A stretch of 64,000 nucleotides of DNA from Deltaproteobacteria bacterium. Lineage in GTDB: Bacteria > Desulfobacterota > Desulfobulbia > Desulfobulbales > Desulfurivibrionaceae. The position numbers and the translations under genes were made by a program. Below are positions 16,027 through 27,236 of the stretch, piece after piece (within the stretch, counting starts at the first letter, position 1; each line of letters starts with the position of its first letter). The stretch spans positions 1 to 64,000 of the forward strand of contig JAJZRF010000007.1 in the NCBI GenBank assembly GCA_021847425.1. Reading direction: 5' to 3'. The notes under the pieces were generated by a model. The model made no database searches and had not been told where the DNA came from. It saw only the letters and a list, made by a program, of their open reading frames with translations.

Positions 16027-18681
16027 ATGACCGGAAACGACATACGCAAGCGATTTTTGACCTACTTTGCCGGCAAGGGCCATACCGTGGTGGAAAGCTC
16101 GCCCCTGGTGCCCCACGACGACCCGACCCTGCTGTTCGTCAATGCCGGCATGGTGCAGTTCAAGCGCGTTTTCATGGGCGAGGACAAGCGGGATTACATC
16201 CGGGCCGCGACCTGCCAGCGCTGCGTGCGGGCAGGCGGCAAGCACAACGACCTGGAGAATGTCGGCTACACCGCGCGCCACCATACCTTTTTCGAGATGC
16301 TCGGCAATTTTTCCTTTGGCGATTATTTCAAAAAAGACGCCATCCACTATGCCTGGGATTTTCTCACCAAGGAGATCGGCCTCCCCCCGCAGAAGCTCTG
16401 GGTCTCGGTTTTTGAAGACGATGACGAGGCCTTCGGACTCTGGGAAAAGGTCAAGGATCTGCCCCAGGGCCGTATTGTCCGGATGGGGGAAAAGGACAAC
16501 TTTTGGGCCATGGGCGATACCGGCCCCTGCGGCCCCTGCTCCGAGATCCACATCGACCAGGGCGTCGAGGCGGGTTGCGGCAGGCCCGATTGCAAGCTTG
16601 GCTGCGATTGCGACCGGTTCCTGGAGATCTGGAACCTGGTGTTCATGCAGTTCAACCGGAGCGAGGACGGCACCCTGACCCCGCTGCCCAAGCCGAGCAT
16701 CGACACCGGCATGGGCTTGGAGCGCATTGCCGCTGTGACCCAGGGGAGATTCACCAACTACGACTCCGATCTGTTTACCGGCATCATCGCGGCCATCGCC
16801 AAAGCCGCCGGAGTACAATACGGAGAGAATGGTGCGGTCAACACGGCGTTGCGGGTCATCGCCGACCACAGCCGGGCCACCACCTTTCTGGTGGCCGACG
16901 GGGTGCTGCCCTCCAACGAGGGCAGGGGCTACGTGCTCCGCCGCATCATGCGGCGGGCCATCCGCTTCGGCCGCTCGCTGGGCTTGAAAAAGCCGTTTTT
17001 GGTTGGGATCACCGAGGCGGTCATCGCGGAGATGGGCGAGGCGTATCCCCATCTCCACGGGGCGCGGGAGCTGCTGGCCAAGGTGGTGCACAACGAGGAG
17101 GTGCGCTTCCTGGAAACCCTGGACCATGGCCTGGCCATGCTCCATCAGGAGATGAAGCGGTTGCGGGAGGGTGGGGAAAAGGCGGTGGCAGGGGAGTTCA
17201 TCTTCAAGCTCTACGACACCTACGGTTTCCCCGTGGATATCGTCAAGGATATCGCCATTGAAAAAGGGATGCTGGCGGACGAGGCAGGATTCAACGTAGC
17301 CATGGAGGTGCAGCGCAACCAGTCCAAAAAATCCTGGAAAGCCACCTCGCTTGCCGAAATGGGGCCAGGTATTCGCGCCTTGCTTGACAAGGGGATGCGC
17401 AGCCGCTTTGTCGGCTATGAGACGCGCCACCACCTTGGGGCCATCAGCGGTCTGGTGAGCAGTGGCGGTGCAAGCTTGGAGCAGGCGGGCACCGGAGAGC
17501 GGATTTCCCTGGTCTGTCCGGAAACCCCGTTTTATGCCGAGTCCGGCGGGCAGAGCGGCGACCGGGGCATGATCATCGGCCCCCATGGCAAGGCCAGGGT
17601 GGAAAATACCGTGACCGTGGGGGAGGGGCTTATCCTCCATCGGGCCGAGGTTATCGAGGGCAGCCTGGCCCTTGGCGAGAGCGTCGAGCTCAAGGTGGCG
17701 GAAGGCAAGCGCCAGCGCACGGCCAACAATCATACCGCCACCCATCTTTTGCAGGCCGCTCTGCGCGAGGTGCTGGGCGAGCATGTGAAGCAGGCCGGTT
17801 CCCTGGTTAATCCGGATCGGCTCCGCTTCGATTTCACCCATTTTTCTCCCCTCAGCCGTGAGGAGCTTGGACGGGTGGAAAAAATCGTCAATGAAGGTGT
17901 CCGGGCCAATGGACAGGTGTCCACCGCAGTGCTTGATCGGGAGGAGGCGATCCGGGGCGGGGCCACGGCCCTTTTTGGCGAGAAATACGAAACAAAAGTC
18001 CGGGTGGTTTCCGTGGGGGAAATAAGCAAGGAGCTGTGCGGCGGCACCCATGTGTCCGCGACCGGAGAGATCGGGCTGTTCAAGATCCTGACGGAAAGCG
18101 GCATCGCCGCAGGGGTGCGGCGGATCGAGGCGGTCACCGGCCCCGGCGCCATGGAGCGGTTTCAGCAGGTGGAGGCTCAGCTGGCAATGCTTGCCGCTAA
18201 ACTTAAGACCTCCCCGGAGGAGCTGGCTGGCAAACTGGAAAAAATGCTGGCCCGCCAGAAGGAATTGGAACGGGAGGTGAGCCGGTTGACCGCGGATCTT
18301 TCCGTCAACGATCTCGACGGCATGCTTGCCAACGCCCAGGAGATCTGCGGGGTGAAGGTGGTGGTCGCCCAGATCGCCATGGATTCGCCGAAAACCATGC
18401 GGGAGGTCGGCGACAGGGTGCGGGACGGGCTGGGCAGCGGTATCGCTGTTTTGGGCGGCGTGTTTGACGGAAAAGTGAGCCTGCTGGCCATGGTCACCAA
18501 GGATCTGTCCACCCGGTTTCATGCCGGCCGGATCGTGAAAGAGGTGGCCGGCATGGTGGGCGGCAGCGGCGGCGGGCGCCCGGATATGGCCCAGGCAGGG
18601 GGAACCTTGGCGGATAAACTGCCGGAGGCACTGGCGGCGGTGCATGATATTGTCATGGGGCAGGGAGCCGCAGCTTCATAA
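16027..18681 (+). CDS. alaS: Alanine-tRNA ligase
   Basis: The 884-residue class II synthetase charges tRNA-Ala. Motif 1 region NAGMVQFKRVFMG, motif 2 around RHHTFFEMLGNFSFGDYF, the tRNA-recognition domain, the editing domain with HTATHLL and CGGTHV zinc motifs, and a C-terminal DHHA1 domain rich in glycine (GGSGGGRPDMAQAGG) are all present. Length is normal. AAGGA precedes the ATG at 16027. The recA-alaS order is widespread in bacteria, though recX is missing here. Confidence 0.98.
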   Translation: MTGNDIRKRFLTYFAGKGHTVVESSPLVPHDDPTLLFVNAGMVQFKRVFMGEDKRDYIRAATCQRCVRAGGKHNDLENVGYTARHHTFFEMLGNFSFGDYFKKDAIHYAWDFLTKEIGLPPQKLWVSVFEDDDEAFGLWEKVKDLPQGRIVRMGEKDNFWAMGDTGPCGPCSEIHIDQGVEAGCGRPDCKLGCDCDRFLEIWNLVFMQFNRSEDGTLTPLPKPSIDTGMGLERIAAVTQGRFTNYDSDLFTGIIAAIAKAAGVQYGENGAVNTALRVIADHSRATTFLVADGVLPSNEGRGYVLRRIMRRAIRFGRSLGLKKPFLVGITEAVIAEMGEAYPHLHGARELLAKVVHNEEVRFLETLDHGLAMLHQEMKRLREGGEKAVAGEFIFKLYDTYGFPVDIVKDIAIEKGMLADEAGFNVAMEVQRNQSKKSWKATSLAEMGPGIRALLDKGMRSRFVGYETRHHLGAISGLVSSGGASLEQAGTGERISLVCPETPFYAESGGQSGDRGMIIGPHGKARVENTVTVGEGLILHRAEVIEGSLALGESVELKVAEGKRQRTANNHTATHLLQAALREVLGEHVKQAGSLVNPDRLRFDFTHFSPLSREELGRVEKIVNEGVRANGQVSTAVLDREEAIRGGATALFGEKYETKVRVVSVGEISKELCGGTHVSATGEIGLFKILTESGIAAGVRRIEAVTGPGAMERFQQVEAQLAMLAAKLKTSPEELAGKLEKMLARQKELEREVSRLTADLSVNDLDGMLANAQEICGVKVVVAQIAMDSPKTMREVGDRVRDGLGSGIAVLGGVFDGKVSLLAMVTKDLSTRFHAGRIVKEVAGMVGGSGGGRPDMAQAGGTLADKLPEALAAVHDIVMGQGAAAS

Positions 18682-18766
18682 ATGCCGTTGAGAAAAAAAC
18701 AGGTCGGGTTGGTTTTCCGTAGAAATACCCAGGGGAAAATGGGAAAAAAAGCAACGGGAAAATGTA

Positions 18767-18816
18767 TTGACAGGCCAAAAAAATTCGATTAGAACCGTTC
18801 AATTGTTAATGAACGG
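18767..18816 (+). promoter_or_regulatory. Sigma-70 promoter of the ATP synthase operon with leader hairpin
   Basis: TTGACA at 18767-18772 is a perfect -35 box; after 17 bases comes TAGAAC (18790-18795) as -10. Immediately downstream an inverted repeat CCGTTCA (18795-18801) / TGAACGG (18810-18816) would form a hairpin at or near the 5' end of the transcript. That could stabilise this highly expressed mRNA. The atpF' start is about 85 bases further on. Confidence 0.7.
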
Positions 18817-18885
18817 AGATTCATTTCATACGTACATCCTAAGAATTTTTCACATAATAAATTGTAAAGAAAACGGGGGCCAGTC

Positions 18886-19311
18886 ATGATTACCATCGAC
18901 CTGACTATGTTCATTCAGATTGTCAATATGCTCTTGCTTATTGTCGTCCTGAATGCAGTCTTGTACAAACCGATCCGCTCAATTCTTGAAGAGCGGCAGA
19001 AGAAGATCGGCGGCCTTGACGAGGGCATTGACCAATTCAAGAAAAATACAGTGTTGCGTCTCGATGAGTTTGCCCAGAAGATGAAGGATGCCAGGATCAG
19101 GGCAAAAAAAGAGTACGAGGCTGCCAAAAATGCGGCCCTTGCCGAAAGCACGGAAAAACTGACTGGGATTCGCAAGGAGATTGATGCGCAGAAAGCCGGT
19201 CAGCTTGTTGAAATAGAAAAGGAGTTTGCCGCAGCCCGATCCGAGCTGCAGGGCCAGGTTGCTGGTTTTGCCAGCGAGATGGCGGGTAAGGTTTTGGGGA
19301 GGGCTCTGTAA
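18886..19311 (+). CDS. atpX: F-type ATP synthase subunit b'
   Basis: The 141-residue protein has one N-terminal membrane helix (about 7-27, FIQIVNMLLLIVVLNAVLYK) followed by a long charged coiled coil. It pairs with subunit b to form the peripheral stalk that holds F1 against rotation. The IRSILEERQKKI segment after the helix is typical. Presence of separate b' and b genes is a feature of photosynthetic and deltaproteobacterial-type operons. It is the first gene of the atp operon; the stop codon directly abuts the next start. The gene order rather than sequence alone distinguishes b' from b. Confidence 0.9.
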   Translation: MITIDLTMFIQIVNMLLLIVVLNAVLYKPIRSILEERQKKIGGLDEGIDQFKKNTVLRLDEFAQKMKDARIRAKKEYEAAKNAALAESTEKLTGIRKEIDAQKAGQLVEIEKEFAAARSELQGQVAGFASEMAGKVLGRAL

Positions 19312-19914
19312 ATGAAGAAAATGAATTGGAAAAAAGCTGGACCCGTTGCCGGAGCGCTACTGATGGTGCTGGCTTGCGTAGCCGTTGCCTATGCATCTGG
19401 CGAGGCCGGTGGACATGAAGCAGGCATCCCAAGGGCCAAGTGGCTTGATCTTTTGTGGCGGACCACGAATTTCGCCGGTCTGGTCATCATTCTGGTGGTT
19501 TTTCTGAAAAAACCCTTTGCTGACGGGTTGAGCAGCCGGCGGGAAGGCATTAAGGATCAGCTTGAGGCCCTGGAGGCCAGAAAGGCCGAAGCAGAGCAGT
19601 TGTACAAGGAAGCCGAGGCCAAAATAGCCAAGCTCGATGATGAGGTGAACGCTATCATCAACGAGGCGGTCAAGCAGGGCGAGGCGGAGAAGGAAAAGAT
19701 CATTGCCGATGCCGAGCGCAATGCCGGCGACATCAAGCGGCAGGCCGAAATGGCCGTGGCCTATGAGCTTGCCGAGGCCAAAACCCGCCTGAAGGGTGAG
19801 GTTGCCGAGCAAGCCGTGCTGCTGGCGGAAGAGCTGGTGAAAAAGAATATTCAGCCTGCGGATCAGAGCAGGATGGTTGAGCTGTCTCTTGAAAAGGTGG
19901 GAGGTATTCAGTGA
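19312..19914 (+). CDS. atpF: F-type ATP synthase subunit b
   Basis: This 200-residue peripheral stalk subunit has an extra N-terminal hydrophobic stretch (about 10-28, ending AYASGEAGG) that looks like a signal sequence. The usual membrane helix follows (about 52-67, FAGLVIILVVFLKKPF), then a coiled coil (KDQLEALEARKAEAEQ and on). The leader may be cleaved or form a second membrane segment. GGGAGGG lies eight bases before the ATG, within the end of atpF'. The last four bases overlap the atpH start (GTGA), implying coupled translation. Confidence 0.92.
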   Translation: MKKMNWKKAGPVAGALLMVLACVAVAYASGEAGGHEAGIPRAKWLDLLWRTTNFAGLVIILVVFLKKPFADGLSSRREGIKDQLEALEARKAEAEQLYKEAEAKIAKLDDEVNAIINEAVKQGEAEKEKIIADAERNAGDIKRQAEMAVAYELAEAKTRLKGEVAEQAVLLAEELVKKNIQPADQSRMVELSLEKVGGIQ

Positions 19915-20453
19915 AGAACACAGTAATAGCCAAACGGTACGCCAAGGCGTTGTTTGCGGTTGGCAAGGAAGGCAATGCCTTCGCGGATTTCACCAAGACC
20001 CTCAACGCCATGTCCGAGCTTTTCGTCGGGATGCCCGAGGTTGCCGATGCCCTGACCAATCCGCTCTATCCGGTTGAGGCGCGGGAAAAGGTCATGGAGC
20101 ATCTGCTCACCTCCATGCAGGTTTCCCAGGTTCTGGGTAATTTTTTCAAGCTGCTGGTGCAGAAAAAACGTGCGGATATCCTGCCCGACATCGCCGCGGT
20201 ATTTCAGGCGATGGTCGATGCGGATAACAATATGTGTCAGGGAACGGTGGTTTCGGCCATGGAGCTGACCCCCGAACTCAGTGCAAAGGTCAAGGCAACA
20301 TTGGAAAAAATAACCGGCAAGCAGGTCGTCCTTACGGCCCAGGTAGACCCGTCCATTATTGGCGGGATCGTGGCCAAGGTCGGTGATCTGGTGCTCGATG
20401 GAAGCATCAGGTCACAGCTGGCTGGTTTAAAAGAATCCATTAAGGGGAGTTAA
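19911..20453 (+). CDS. atpH: F-type ATP synthase subunit delta
   Basis: The 180-residue delta subunit connects the peripheral stalk to the top of F1. The N-terminal helical domain starts [17 protein letters not shown], and the C-terminal part contains [20 protein letters not shown], the conserved end of the family. The start codon is GTG at 19911, overlapping the atpF stop as GTGA. No disruption is seen. Confidence 0.95.
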   Translation: MKNTVIAKRYAKALFAVGKEGNAFADFTKTLNAMSELFVGMPEVADALTNPLYPVEAREKVMEHLLTSMQVSQVLGNFFKLLVQKKRADILPDIAAVFQAMVDADNNMCQGTVVSAMELTPELSAKVKATLEKITGKQVVLTAQVDPSIIGGIVAKVGDLVLDGSIRSQLAGLKESIKGS

Positions 20454-20461
20454 TAAGACAA

Positions 20462-21985
20462 ATGCAGATCAAAGCCGAAGAGATCAGTCAAATCATCAAG
20501 GGGCAGATCAAGGATTACGAAAGTAAAGTTGATCTGAGTGAAACCGGCACCGTAATCTCCGTTGGTGACGGTATCGCTCGTGTGTACGGGGTTGAGAAGT
20601 GCATGGCCATGGAGCTGCTGGAATTCCCCAGCGGAATCCTGGGCATCGCCCTGAACCTTGAAGCGGACAACGTTGGTTGCGCGATTCTTGGCGACGTTCG
20701 TAAGATCAAGGAAGGCGACACCGTAAAACGTACCGGCCGTATCGCCGAGGTTCCCGTCGGTCCCGAGATGGAAGGCCGCGTCGTTGACGGCGTGGGCAAC
20801 CCCATTGACGGTCAGGGCCCCCTGAACGCCAAGCACAGCTCCAAGATCGAGGTTTTGGCTCCCGGTGTTATCGCCCGTAAGTCTGTTCACGAGCCCTGCT
20901 ACACCGGTGCCAAGGCGGTTGACGCCATGACCCCGGTTGGCCGCGGCCAGCGCGAGCTGGTCATCGGTGACCGTCAGATCGGCAAGACCGCTCTCTGTGT
21001 TGACGCGATCATCGCCCAGAAATACACCGACGTGCACTGCGTTTATGTGGCCATCGGCCAGAAGAAATCCACCGTGGCCCTGGTTGTTGAAGCGCTGCGT
21101 AAGCACGGCGCCATGGAATACACCACCGTGGTAGCGGCCTGCGCCTCCGATCCGGCGCCCATGCAGTATGTCGCCGCCTTTGCCGGTTGCGCCATGGGCG
21201 AGTACTTCCGTGACAACGGCCAGCATGCCCTGATCATCTATGACGATCTTTCCAAGCAGGCGGTTTCCTACCGTGAGCTCTCCCTGCTCCTTCGTCGTCC
21301 GCCGGGACGTGAAGCATACCCCGGTGACATCTTCTTCAACCACTCCCGTCTGCTGGAGCGTTCCTGCAAGGTGAACGATGCCCTGGGCGCCGGTTCTCTT
21401 ACCGCCCTGCCCATCATCGAGACCCAGGCCGGTGACGTTTCCGCCTTCATCCCGACCAACGTTATCTCCATCACCGACGGTCAGGTATACCTTGAGCCCA
21501 ACCTCTTCTTCGCCGGTGTTCGTCCGGCGATCAACGTCGGCCTTTCCGTATCCCGCGTAGGTGGCGCTGCCCAGGTCAAGGCCATGAAGCAGGTTGCCGG
21601 TACCCTTCGTCTGGATCTGGCCCAGTATCGTGAGCTCGCCGCCTTTGCCGGTTTTGGTTCCGATCTGGACGCCGCCACCCAGGCCCAGTTGACCCGTGGC
21701 GCCCGGCTGGTTGAGATTCTGAAGCAGCCCCAGTATCAGCCGCTGCCCATGGAAAAACAGATCTGCATCCTTTTTGCCGGTACCCGCGGTTATCTCGACA
21801 CCCTGCCCATTGACTCCCTGGCTGAGTATGAGCAGCAGCTCTATGCCCATATCGAGAAGAACCAGCCGAGCATCTATGATGACCTGAAGGAAAAGAAGGC
21901 CATCGACGCCGCTCTGGAAGAGAAGATCAGGGCCACTCTGCAGGCTTTCGGTGAATCTTTCAAGGCTGCCAAGGGCCTTAAATAA
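20462..21985 (+). CDS. atpA: F-type ATP synthase subunit alpha
   Basis: The 507-residue subunit forms the non-catalytic nucleotide sites of F1. Walker [11 protein letters not shown], the [12 protein letters not shown] strand and the [12 protein letters not shown] signature are all present; the N-terminus [14 protein letters not shown] binds delta. Codon use shifts sharply here: arginine is mostly CGT and many codons are of the highly expressed type, whereas flanking genes use CGG and CGC. It lies 8 bases after atpH. Confidence 0.98.
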   Translation: MQIKAEEISQIIKGQIKDYESKVDLSETGTVISVGDGIARVYGVEKCMAMELLEFPSGILGIALNLEADNVGCAILGDVRKIKEGDTVKRTGRIAEVPVGPEMEGRVVDGVGNPIDGQGPLNAKHSSKIEVLAPGVIARKSVHEPCYTGAKAVDAMTPVGRGQRELVIGDRQIGKTALCVDAIIAQKYTDVHCVYVAIGQKKSTVALVVEALRKHGAMEYTTVVAACASDPAPMQYVAAFAGCAMGEYFRDNGQHALIIYDDLSKQAVSYRELSLLLRRPPGREAYPGDIFFNHSRLLERSCKVNDALGAGSLTALPIIETQAGDVSAFIPTNVISITDGQVYLEPNLFFAGVRPAINVGLSVSRVGGAAQVKAMKQVAGTLRLDLAQYRELAAFAGFGSDLDAATQAQLTRGARLVEILKQPQYQPLPMEKQICILFAGTRGYLDTLPIDSLAEYEQQLYAHIEKNQPSIYDDLKEKKAIDAALEEKIRATLQAFGESFKAAKGLK

Positions 21986-22001
21986 GGGGGGGTAAGGTCT
22001 C

Positions 22002-22874
22002 ATGCCGAGCCTAAAAGATGTAAAAACGAAGATTGGTGGCGTGAAGAAGACTTCACAGATCACCAAGGCCATGAACATGGTTGCTGCGGCCAAGCTTCGC
22101 GGGGCACAGCAGAAGATGGAGGATTTTCGTTCCTATGCCGAGAAGTTCAACGCGGCCATGGGCAATCTCTCTTCGGCCATGGATTCCGGCGCTTTCCCGC
22201 TCATGGAAAAGCGCGAGGTCAAGACCGTGGAGATCCTGGTGGTCACCTCGGATCGCGGCCTGTGCGGCAGCTTCAACGCCAATATCCTCAAGATGACCGA
22301 GAAGATGATCGCTCGTCTTGAGGCGGAAGGCAAGAAGGTGTCTCTGGTCTGCGTCGGCAAGAAGAGCGCCAGCTATTTCCGGAAAACCGGCAAGGTTCGG
22401 CAGCGTCACGTCGATCTCATGGGCACCTTTCAGATGTTCAACGCCCGGGCCATTGCCCAGGATATTGCCGGAAACTTTCTCTCCGGCGACAGCGATGAAG
22501 TGCGCATTGTCTACGGCAAATTTCACAGCGTTGCCGTGCAGCGTCCGGCCGAGCAGATGTTTCTGCCCATCCAGCCGTCTGCCGTTGCGGCGGCCGAAGC
22601 GCCTGCTGCTGCATCCGGCGCCTATATTTACGAGCCGAGCACCGAGGAAATCATGGAAGTGCTTTTGCCGCTGTACATGAATGTCATGGTCTATCATGCC
22701 ATGCTTGAAGTCAGCGCCAGCGAGCATGCCGCCCGGATGACCGCCATGGATAACGCGACCAGCGCTTGTAAGGATATCATCCACAGCCTGACCCTGATTT
22801 ACAACAAGGCGCGGCAGGCTGGTATTACCGCGGAATTGATGGATATTGTCGGCGGCGCCGAGGCGTTGAAATAA
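22002..22874 (+). CDS. atpG: F-type ATP synthase subunit gamma
   Basis: The 290-residue central shaft subunit has the two long terminal helices expected: PSLKDVKTKIGGVKKTSQIT at the N-terminus and NATSACKDIIHSLTLIYNKA with ITAELMDIVGGAEAL at the C-terminus. The central Rossmann-like part (TSDRGLCGSFNANI) is intact. GGGGGG overlaps its upstream ribosome site. A 73-base gap with a small hairpin (22889-22903) separates it from atpD. Confidence 0.97.
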   Translation: MPSLKDVKTKIGGVKKTSQITKAMNMVAAAKLRGAQQKMEDFRSYAEKFNAAMGNLSSAMDSGAFPLMEKREVKTVEILVVTSDRGLCGSFNANILKMTEKMIARLEAEGKKVSLVCVGKKSASYFRKTGKVRQRHVDLMGTFQMFNARAIAQDIAGNFLSGDSDEVRIVYGKFHSVAVQRPAEQMFLPIQPSAVAAAEAPAAASGAYIYEPSTEEIMEVLLPLYMNVMVYHAMLEVSASEHAARMTAMDNATSACKDIIHSLTLIYNKARQAGITAELMDIVGGAEALK

Positions 22875-22935
22875 CCAGGTGAAATCAGGCTGAATCATTC
22901 AGCTGTCATAGATTGTCAATGTAAGTACTAGCTGA

Positions 22936-24369
<1,434 letters not shown>

Positions 24370-24381
24370 GGAACTGACTGA

Positions 24382-24410
24382 CTTGCCGAACCCCATTTGG
24401 GATCGGCAAG
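24382..24410 (+). promoter_or_regulatory. Intercistronic hairpin between atpD and atpC
   Basis: CTTGCCGA (24382-24389) and TCGGCAAG (24403-24410) form a perfect 8-pair stem, extended inward by CCC/GGG. There is no U-tract. Placed between beta and epsilon genes, it could lower epsilon expression or mark an mRNA processing site. Confidence 0.5.
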
Positions 24411-24426
24411 GACTTGAGGATTACCC

Positions 24427-24849
24427 ATGGCTGAAAAATTAAAGTTGGAAGTGGTAACTCCCAAAGGGGCCATAGTGAGCAAGGAGGTTGACATCGTCAC
24501 CGCTCCTGGCTATGGCGGTGAATTTGGCGTTCTTGCCAACCATGCGCCTTTTCTGAGTACGATCAAGATTGGCGTCCTGACCTATAAAATTGGGGCTCAG
24601 GAAGAAACCCTGATGGTGAGTGGCGGTTTTTGTGAAGTATCCAATAACAAGCTGACCTTTCTTGTTGAGTCTGCGGAGCGCGGGGCGGATATTGATGTCG
24701 ATCGCGCGATGCGGGCCAAGGAGCGGGCGGAAAAACGTCTGGCCGAAGCACAGGCCCAGAAGGAAAAACTCGATCGTACCAGGGCTGAGGCTGCCTTGCA
24801 GCGGGCTTTGAGTCGGCTGAAGGTTGCCGAGAGGCGTAAGCCGTCCTGA
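24427..24849 (+). CDS. atpC: F-type ATP synthase subunit epsilon
   Basis: The 140-residue subunit has the N-terminal beta sandwich ([18 protein letters not shown], then [19 protein letters not shown]) and a C-terminal helical hairpin rich in Ala, Arg and Glu. It couples F1 rotation to the c-ring and can inhibit ATP hydrolysis. GAGGA precedes the ATG. It is the last gene of the operon, followed by a strong terminator. Confidence 0.95.
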   Translation: MAEKLKLEVVTPKGAIVSKEVDIVTAPGYGGEFGVLANHAPFLSTIKIGVLTYKIGAQEETLMVSGGFCEVSNNKLTFLVESAERGADIDVDRAMRAKERAEKRLAEAQAQKEKLDRTRAEAALQRALSRLKVAERRKPS

Positions 24850-24866
24850 GAAGAAGGGCTATAATG

Positions 24867-24909
24867 ACAAAAAAAAAGCCGCTCGTTGCCGAGCGGCTTT
24901 TTTTTTGTC
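24867..24909. terminator. Strong bidirectional intrinsic terminator after atpC
   Basis: A perfect stem AAGCCGCTCG / CGAGCGGCTT with a four-base loop is flanked by A-runs on the left and a T-run of nine on the right. It can therefore terminate both the atp operon (plus) and cheX (minus), whose coding end is at 24926. Confidence 0.9.
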
Positions 24910-24925
24910 CGGCGCTGTGGGGGAC

Positions 24926-25399
24926 TTACTGCTTTTCGCTGAGATTTGCCTCAACGACAAAGGAGCCGGCCACGGTCTCAAAGGGGATGACAATGGTTGG
25001 CGCCTTGGAATAGTAGGAGATCTCAACGCCCTTGCCAACGACCATGTTGGGGGTGGCCAGGTCGAACTTGTGATCAAGTTTGGCAAGCTGGGCCTTGGCG
25101 CCGCCGCAAATCATATTGGTCAGTTCGCCGACAGCGTCAACGACCTCATCGTCAATTTTGTCCTTGGGCTCTTCCATCAACATGTTTGCGACAATTTTCA
25201 GGATGCATTTCTCCGTAAAACTCACGATCATGGAGCCGGAGATCTCGGCGGAGGTCATGCCGATGATGCCGGTAACCTCGCCATAAGAAGTAGTCCCGTC
25301 TTTCAAGCGTGGTTTTTGCGGAGTTACCTGGGTCTGCGCCATTGTTTCCAAAACATTTTTGGCGGCAGACAAAAATGGATTAATGAATTCTGCTTTCAT
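24926..25399 (-). CDS. cheX: CheX-family CheY-P phosphatase
   Basis: The 157-residue protein matches CheX: MKAEFINPFLSAAKNVLETM at the N-terminus and the catalytic ExxN helix in EVVDAVGELTNMICGGAK (about 84-101), where Glu and Asn act on phospho-aspartate of CheY. It ends in the conserved IPFETVAGSFVVE strand. It stands alone between the atp operon and an oxidoreductase gene; its likely partner is CheY-like at 6508. CheX proteins also occur outside chemotaxis, for instance in pilus motility, which would fit this genome. Confidence 0.88.
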   Translation of the reverse strand: MKAEFINPFLSAAKNVLETMAQTQVTPQKPRLKDGTTSYGEVTGIIGMTSAEISGSMIVSFTEKCILKIVANMLMEEPKDKIDDEVVDAVGELTNMICGGAKAQLAKLDHKFDLATPNMVVGKGVEISYYSKAPTIVIPFETVAGSFVVEANLSEKQ

Positions 25400-25649
25400 G
25401 GACGCCCGCTCGTATTTTTACTGCTGATTGTGGAAAGATATTTTTTAGAGTGGGGGATATCTCTTCAATTGTCAAGGGGCATTTGCCCAGTCCGCCGCAA
25501 TTGGCAGGCTTTTTTCCCTTTAGGAAGACGCCTGGCCCGCCGGTTTTTTCAGGCGTCAATCGGCAGGCAAGAGAATTTATGCATGAAATGCTTTTGAAAA
25601 CAGATTAACATATTAAAATATTGTCTAACATGTCGTTATTACGATAAAT

Positions 25650-25667
25650 ATCGGTACTTGTACCGAT
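25650..25667. promoter_or_regulatory. Perfect palindromic operator candidate upstream of the GltA-type gene
   Basis: ATCGGTAC (25650-25657) and GTACCGAT (25660-25667) form a perfect inverted repeat with a two-base spacer. It lies about 30 bases before the start codon in an AT-rich stretch suited to a promoter. The 200 or so bases between this and cheX show nothing else. Confidence 0.5.
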
Positions 25668-25697
25668 TGGTTTCAATTTTCCGGGTAGGAGGCAGTG

Positions 25698-27104
25698 ATG
25701 GATGCAAAAGAACGAATGAACATTTCCCGTCAAACTTCGCGGGAATTGCCGGTTGCCGGGCGGATCACAAATTTTGCCGAGGTTGTTTCCGGCTATGAGG
25801 CCAAGGATGCCCAACTGGAGGCGGAGCGTTGCCTGCAATGCAAAAAACCAAAATGTCGGGAAGGCTGCCCCGTTCACAATGATATCCCCGGCTTTATCAA
25901 GCTGCTACGGGAAGGCAAGATCGAGGAGGCATACTGGCTGGATCGCCAGACCAACTCGCTGCCGGCCATCTGTTCCCGGGTCTGTCCCCATGAATTTCAG
26001 TGTGAGGGGCATTGCATCCGGGGGAAAAAGGGAGAGCCGGTGGCCATCGGCATGCTTGAGCGCTATATCGTTGACTGGATGGTGGCCAACAACAAAAATC
26101 TGCTCCAGCCCTGCGCCCTGCCCAAAGGGAAAAAGGTGGCCATTGTCGGTTCCGGCCCGGCCGGAATGTCCGCAGCCTTTTATCTTGCCCACGAAGGATA
26201 CCACTGCACAATTTTTGAAAGCCTGCCCGTCTTTGGCGGCATGCTGGCGGTCGGCATCCCGGCCTACCGTCTGCCGCGACAGATTATCGCCGCTGAATGC
26301 GAGGCTTTGAAAAGTTGCGGGGTTACCCTGGTGCATGGAGCGACCATCGGCCGGGATAAAACCCTCCGGGATCTGCGGGAGGAGGGATTTGCCGCGGTAT
26401 TTCTCGGACCGGGCGCCCATCGGAGCCGGAAGTTGGGTGTGGAAGGGGAAGATCTGCAGGGGGTGGTGCATGGGGTTGATTACCTGCGCAGGGTCAATAT
26501 CGGTGAAACGCTGAATCTCGGCAAAAACGTGGTGGTGGTCGGCGGCGGGAATGTGGCCATTGACTGCGCCCGGACCGCCCTGCGCACCGGTTCTGATAAC
26601 GTCTTCATCCTGTATCGGCGGAGCAAGGCGGAGATGCCTGCCTCCCAGGCCGAAATCCATCACCTGGAGGAAGAAGGGGTACGGATCGAGATGCTGGCGG
26701 CCCCGGTTGCAATCCATGGCGAAAACGGCAGGTTGCGCAAGATTGAATGCATCCGGATGGAGCTTGGGGCCTGCGATGCCTCAGGCCGCTGCCGGCCGGT
26801 GCCCAAGGAGGGCTCAAACTTCATGCTCGATGCCGACGCCATCATCCCGGCCATCAGCCAGGATGTGGATGTAACCGCCGGTTCCGGTCTTGATCTCACT
26901 TTGAGCCGCTGGGGAACCTATGTGGTGGATGAGGTGACCATGCAGACCTCCGAGGAGTGGATTTTTGCCGCCGGCGATGCGGTGCTTGGCCCCCAGACCG
27001 TGGCCAAGGCCGTGTTCCAGGCCAAGGAAGCCGCCGAGTCCATCAAGCGGTATCTTGAGGGCAAGGACCTCAAGGAAGGGCGGCAACCCTTTTCCCTCGC
27101 ATAG
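25698..27104 (+). CDS. gltA: GltA-type NAD(P)-dependent glutamate synthase small-subunit homologue
   Basis: This 468-residue FAD- and NAD(P)-binding oxidoreductase has N-terminal cysteines CLQCKKPKCREGCPVHNDIP and CSRVCPHEFQCEGHC for two [4Fe-4S] clusters. FAD-binding GSGPAGMSAAFYLA and NAD(P)-binding GGGNVAIDCARTA follow. It matches the GltD/PreT/NfnB group; stand-alone versions are annotated as homotetrameric glutamate synthase, but a transhydrogenase-like role is possible. No nfnA partner gene is adjacent. ATG at 25698 is chosen because AGGAGG ends five bases upstream; GTG at 25695 is too close. Confidence 0.85.
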   Translation: MDAKERMNISRQTSRELPVAGRITNFAEVVSGYEAKDAQLEAERCLQCKKPKCREGCPVHNDIPGFIKLLREGKIEEAYWLDRQTNSLPAICSRVCPHEFQCEGHCIRGKKGEPVAIGMLERYIVDWMVANNKNLLQPCALPKGKKVAIVGSGPAGMSAAFYLAHEGYHCTIFESLPVFGGMLAVGIPAYRLPRQIIAAECEALKSCGVTLVHGATIGRDKTLRDLREEGFAAVFLGPGAHRSRKLGVEGEDLQGVVHGVDYLRRVNIGETLNLGKNVVVVGGGNVAIDCARTALRTGSDNVFILYRRSKAEMPASQAEIHHLEEEGVRIEMLAAPVAIHGENGRLRKIECIRMELGACDASGRCRPVPKEGSNFMLDADAIIPAISQDVDVTAGSGLDLTLSRWGTYVVDEVTMQTSEEWIFAAGDAVLGPQTVAKAVFQAKEAAESIKRYLEGKDLKEGRQPFSLA

Positions 27105-27130
27105 GCCTTGCGGCATAAAAGGATTGCCCG

Positions 27131-27165
27131 AACCTCATCCCGGCATCTGCTGGGATGAGGTTTTT
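27131..27165 (+). terminator. Intrinsic terminator after the GltA-type gene
   Basis: AACCTCATCCC and GGGATGAGGTT form a perfect 11-pair stem followed by TTTT. It ends the plus-strand gene. Confidence 0.9.
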
Positions 27166-27236
27166 CCATACGGCGCAGAAATGCAAGGGCGCTGACCAGC
27201 CAGAATCTGCGAGACTGTCCAAGCGACTGCGCCGGA

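Noticed and set aside
15952-18645. 897-codon minus-strand frame opposite alaS
   Set aside because: It mirrors alaS codon composition and contains no family signature.
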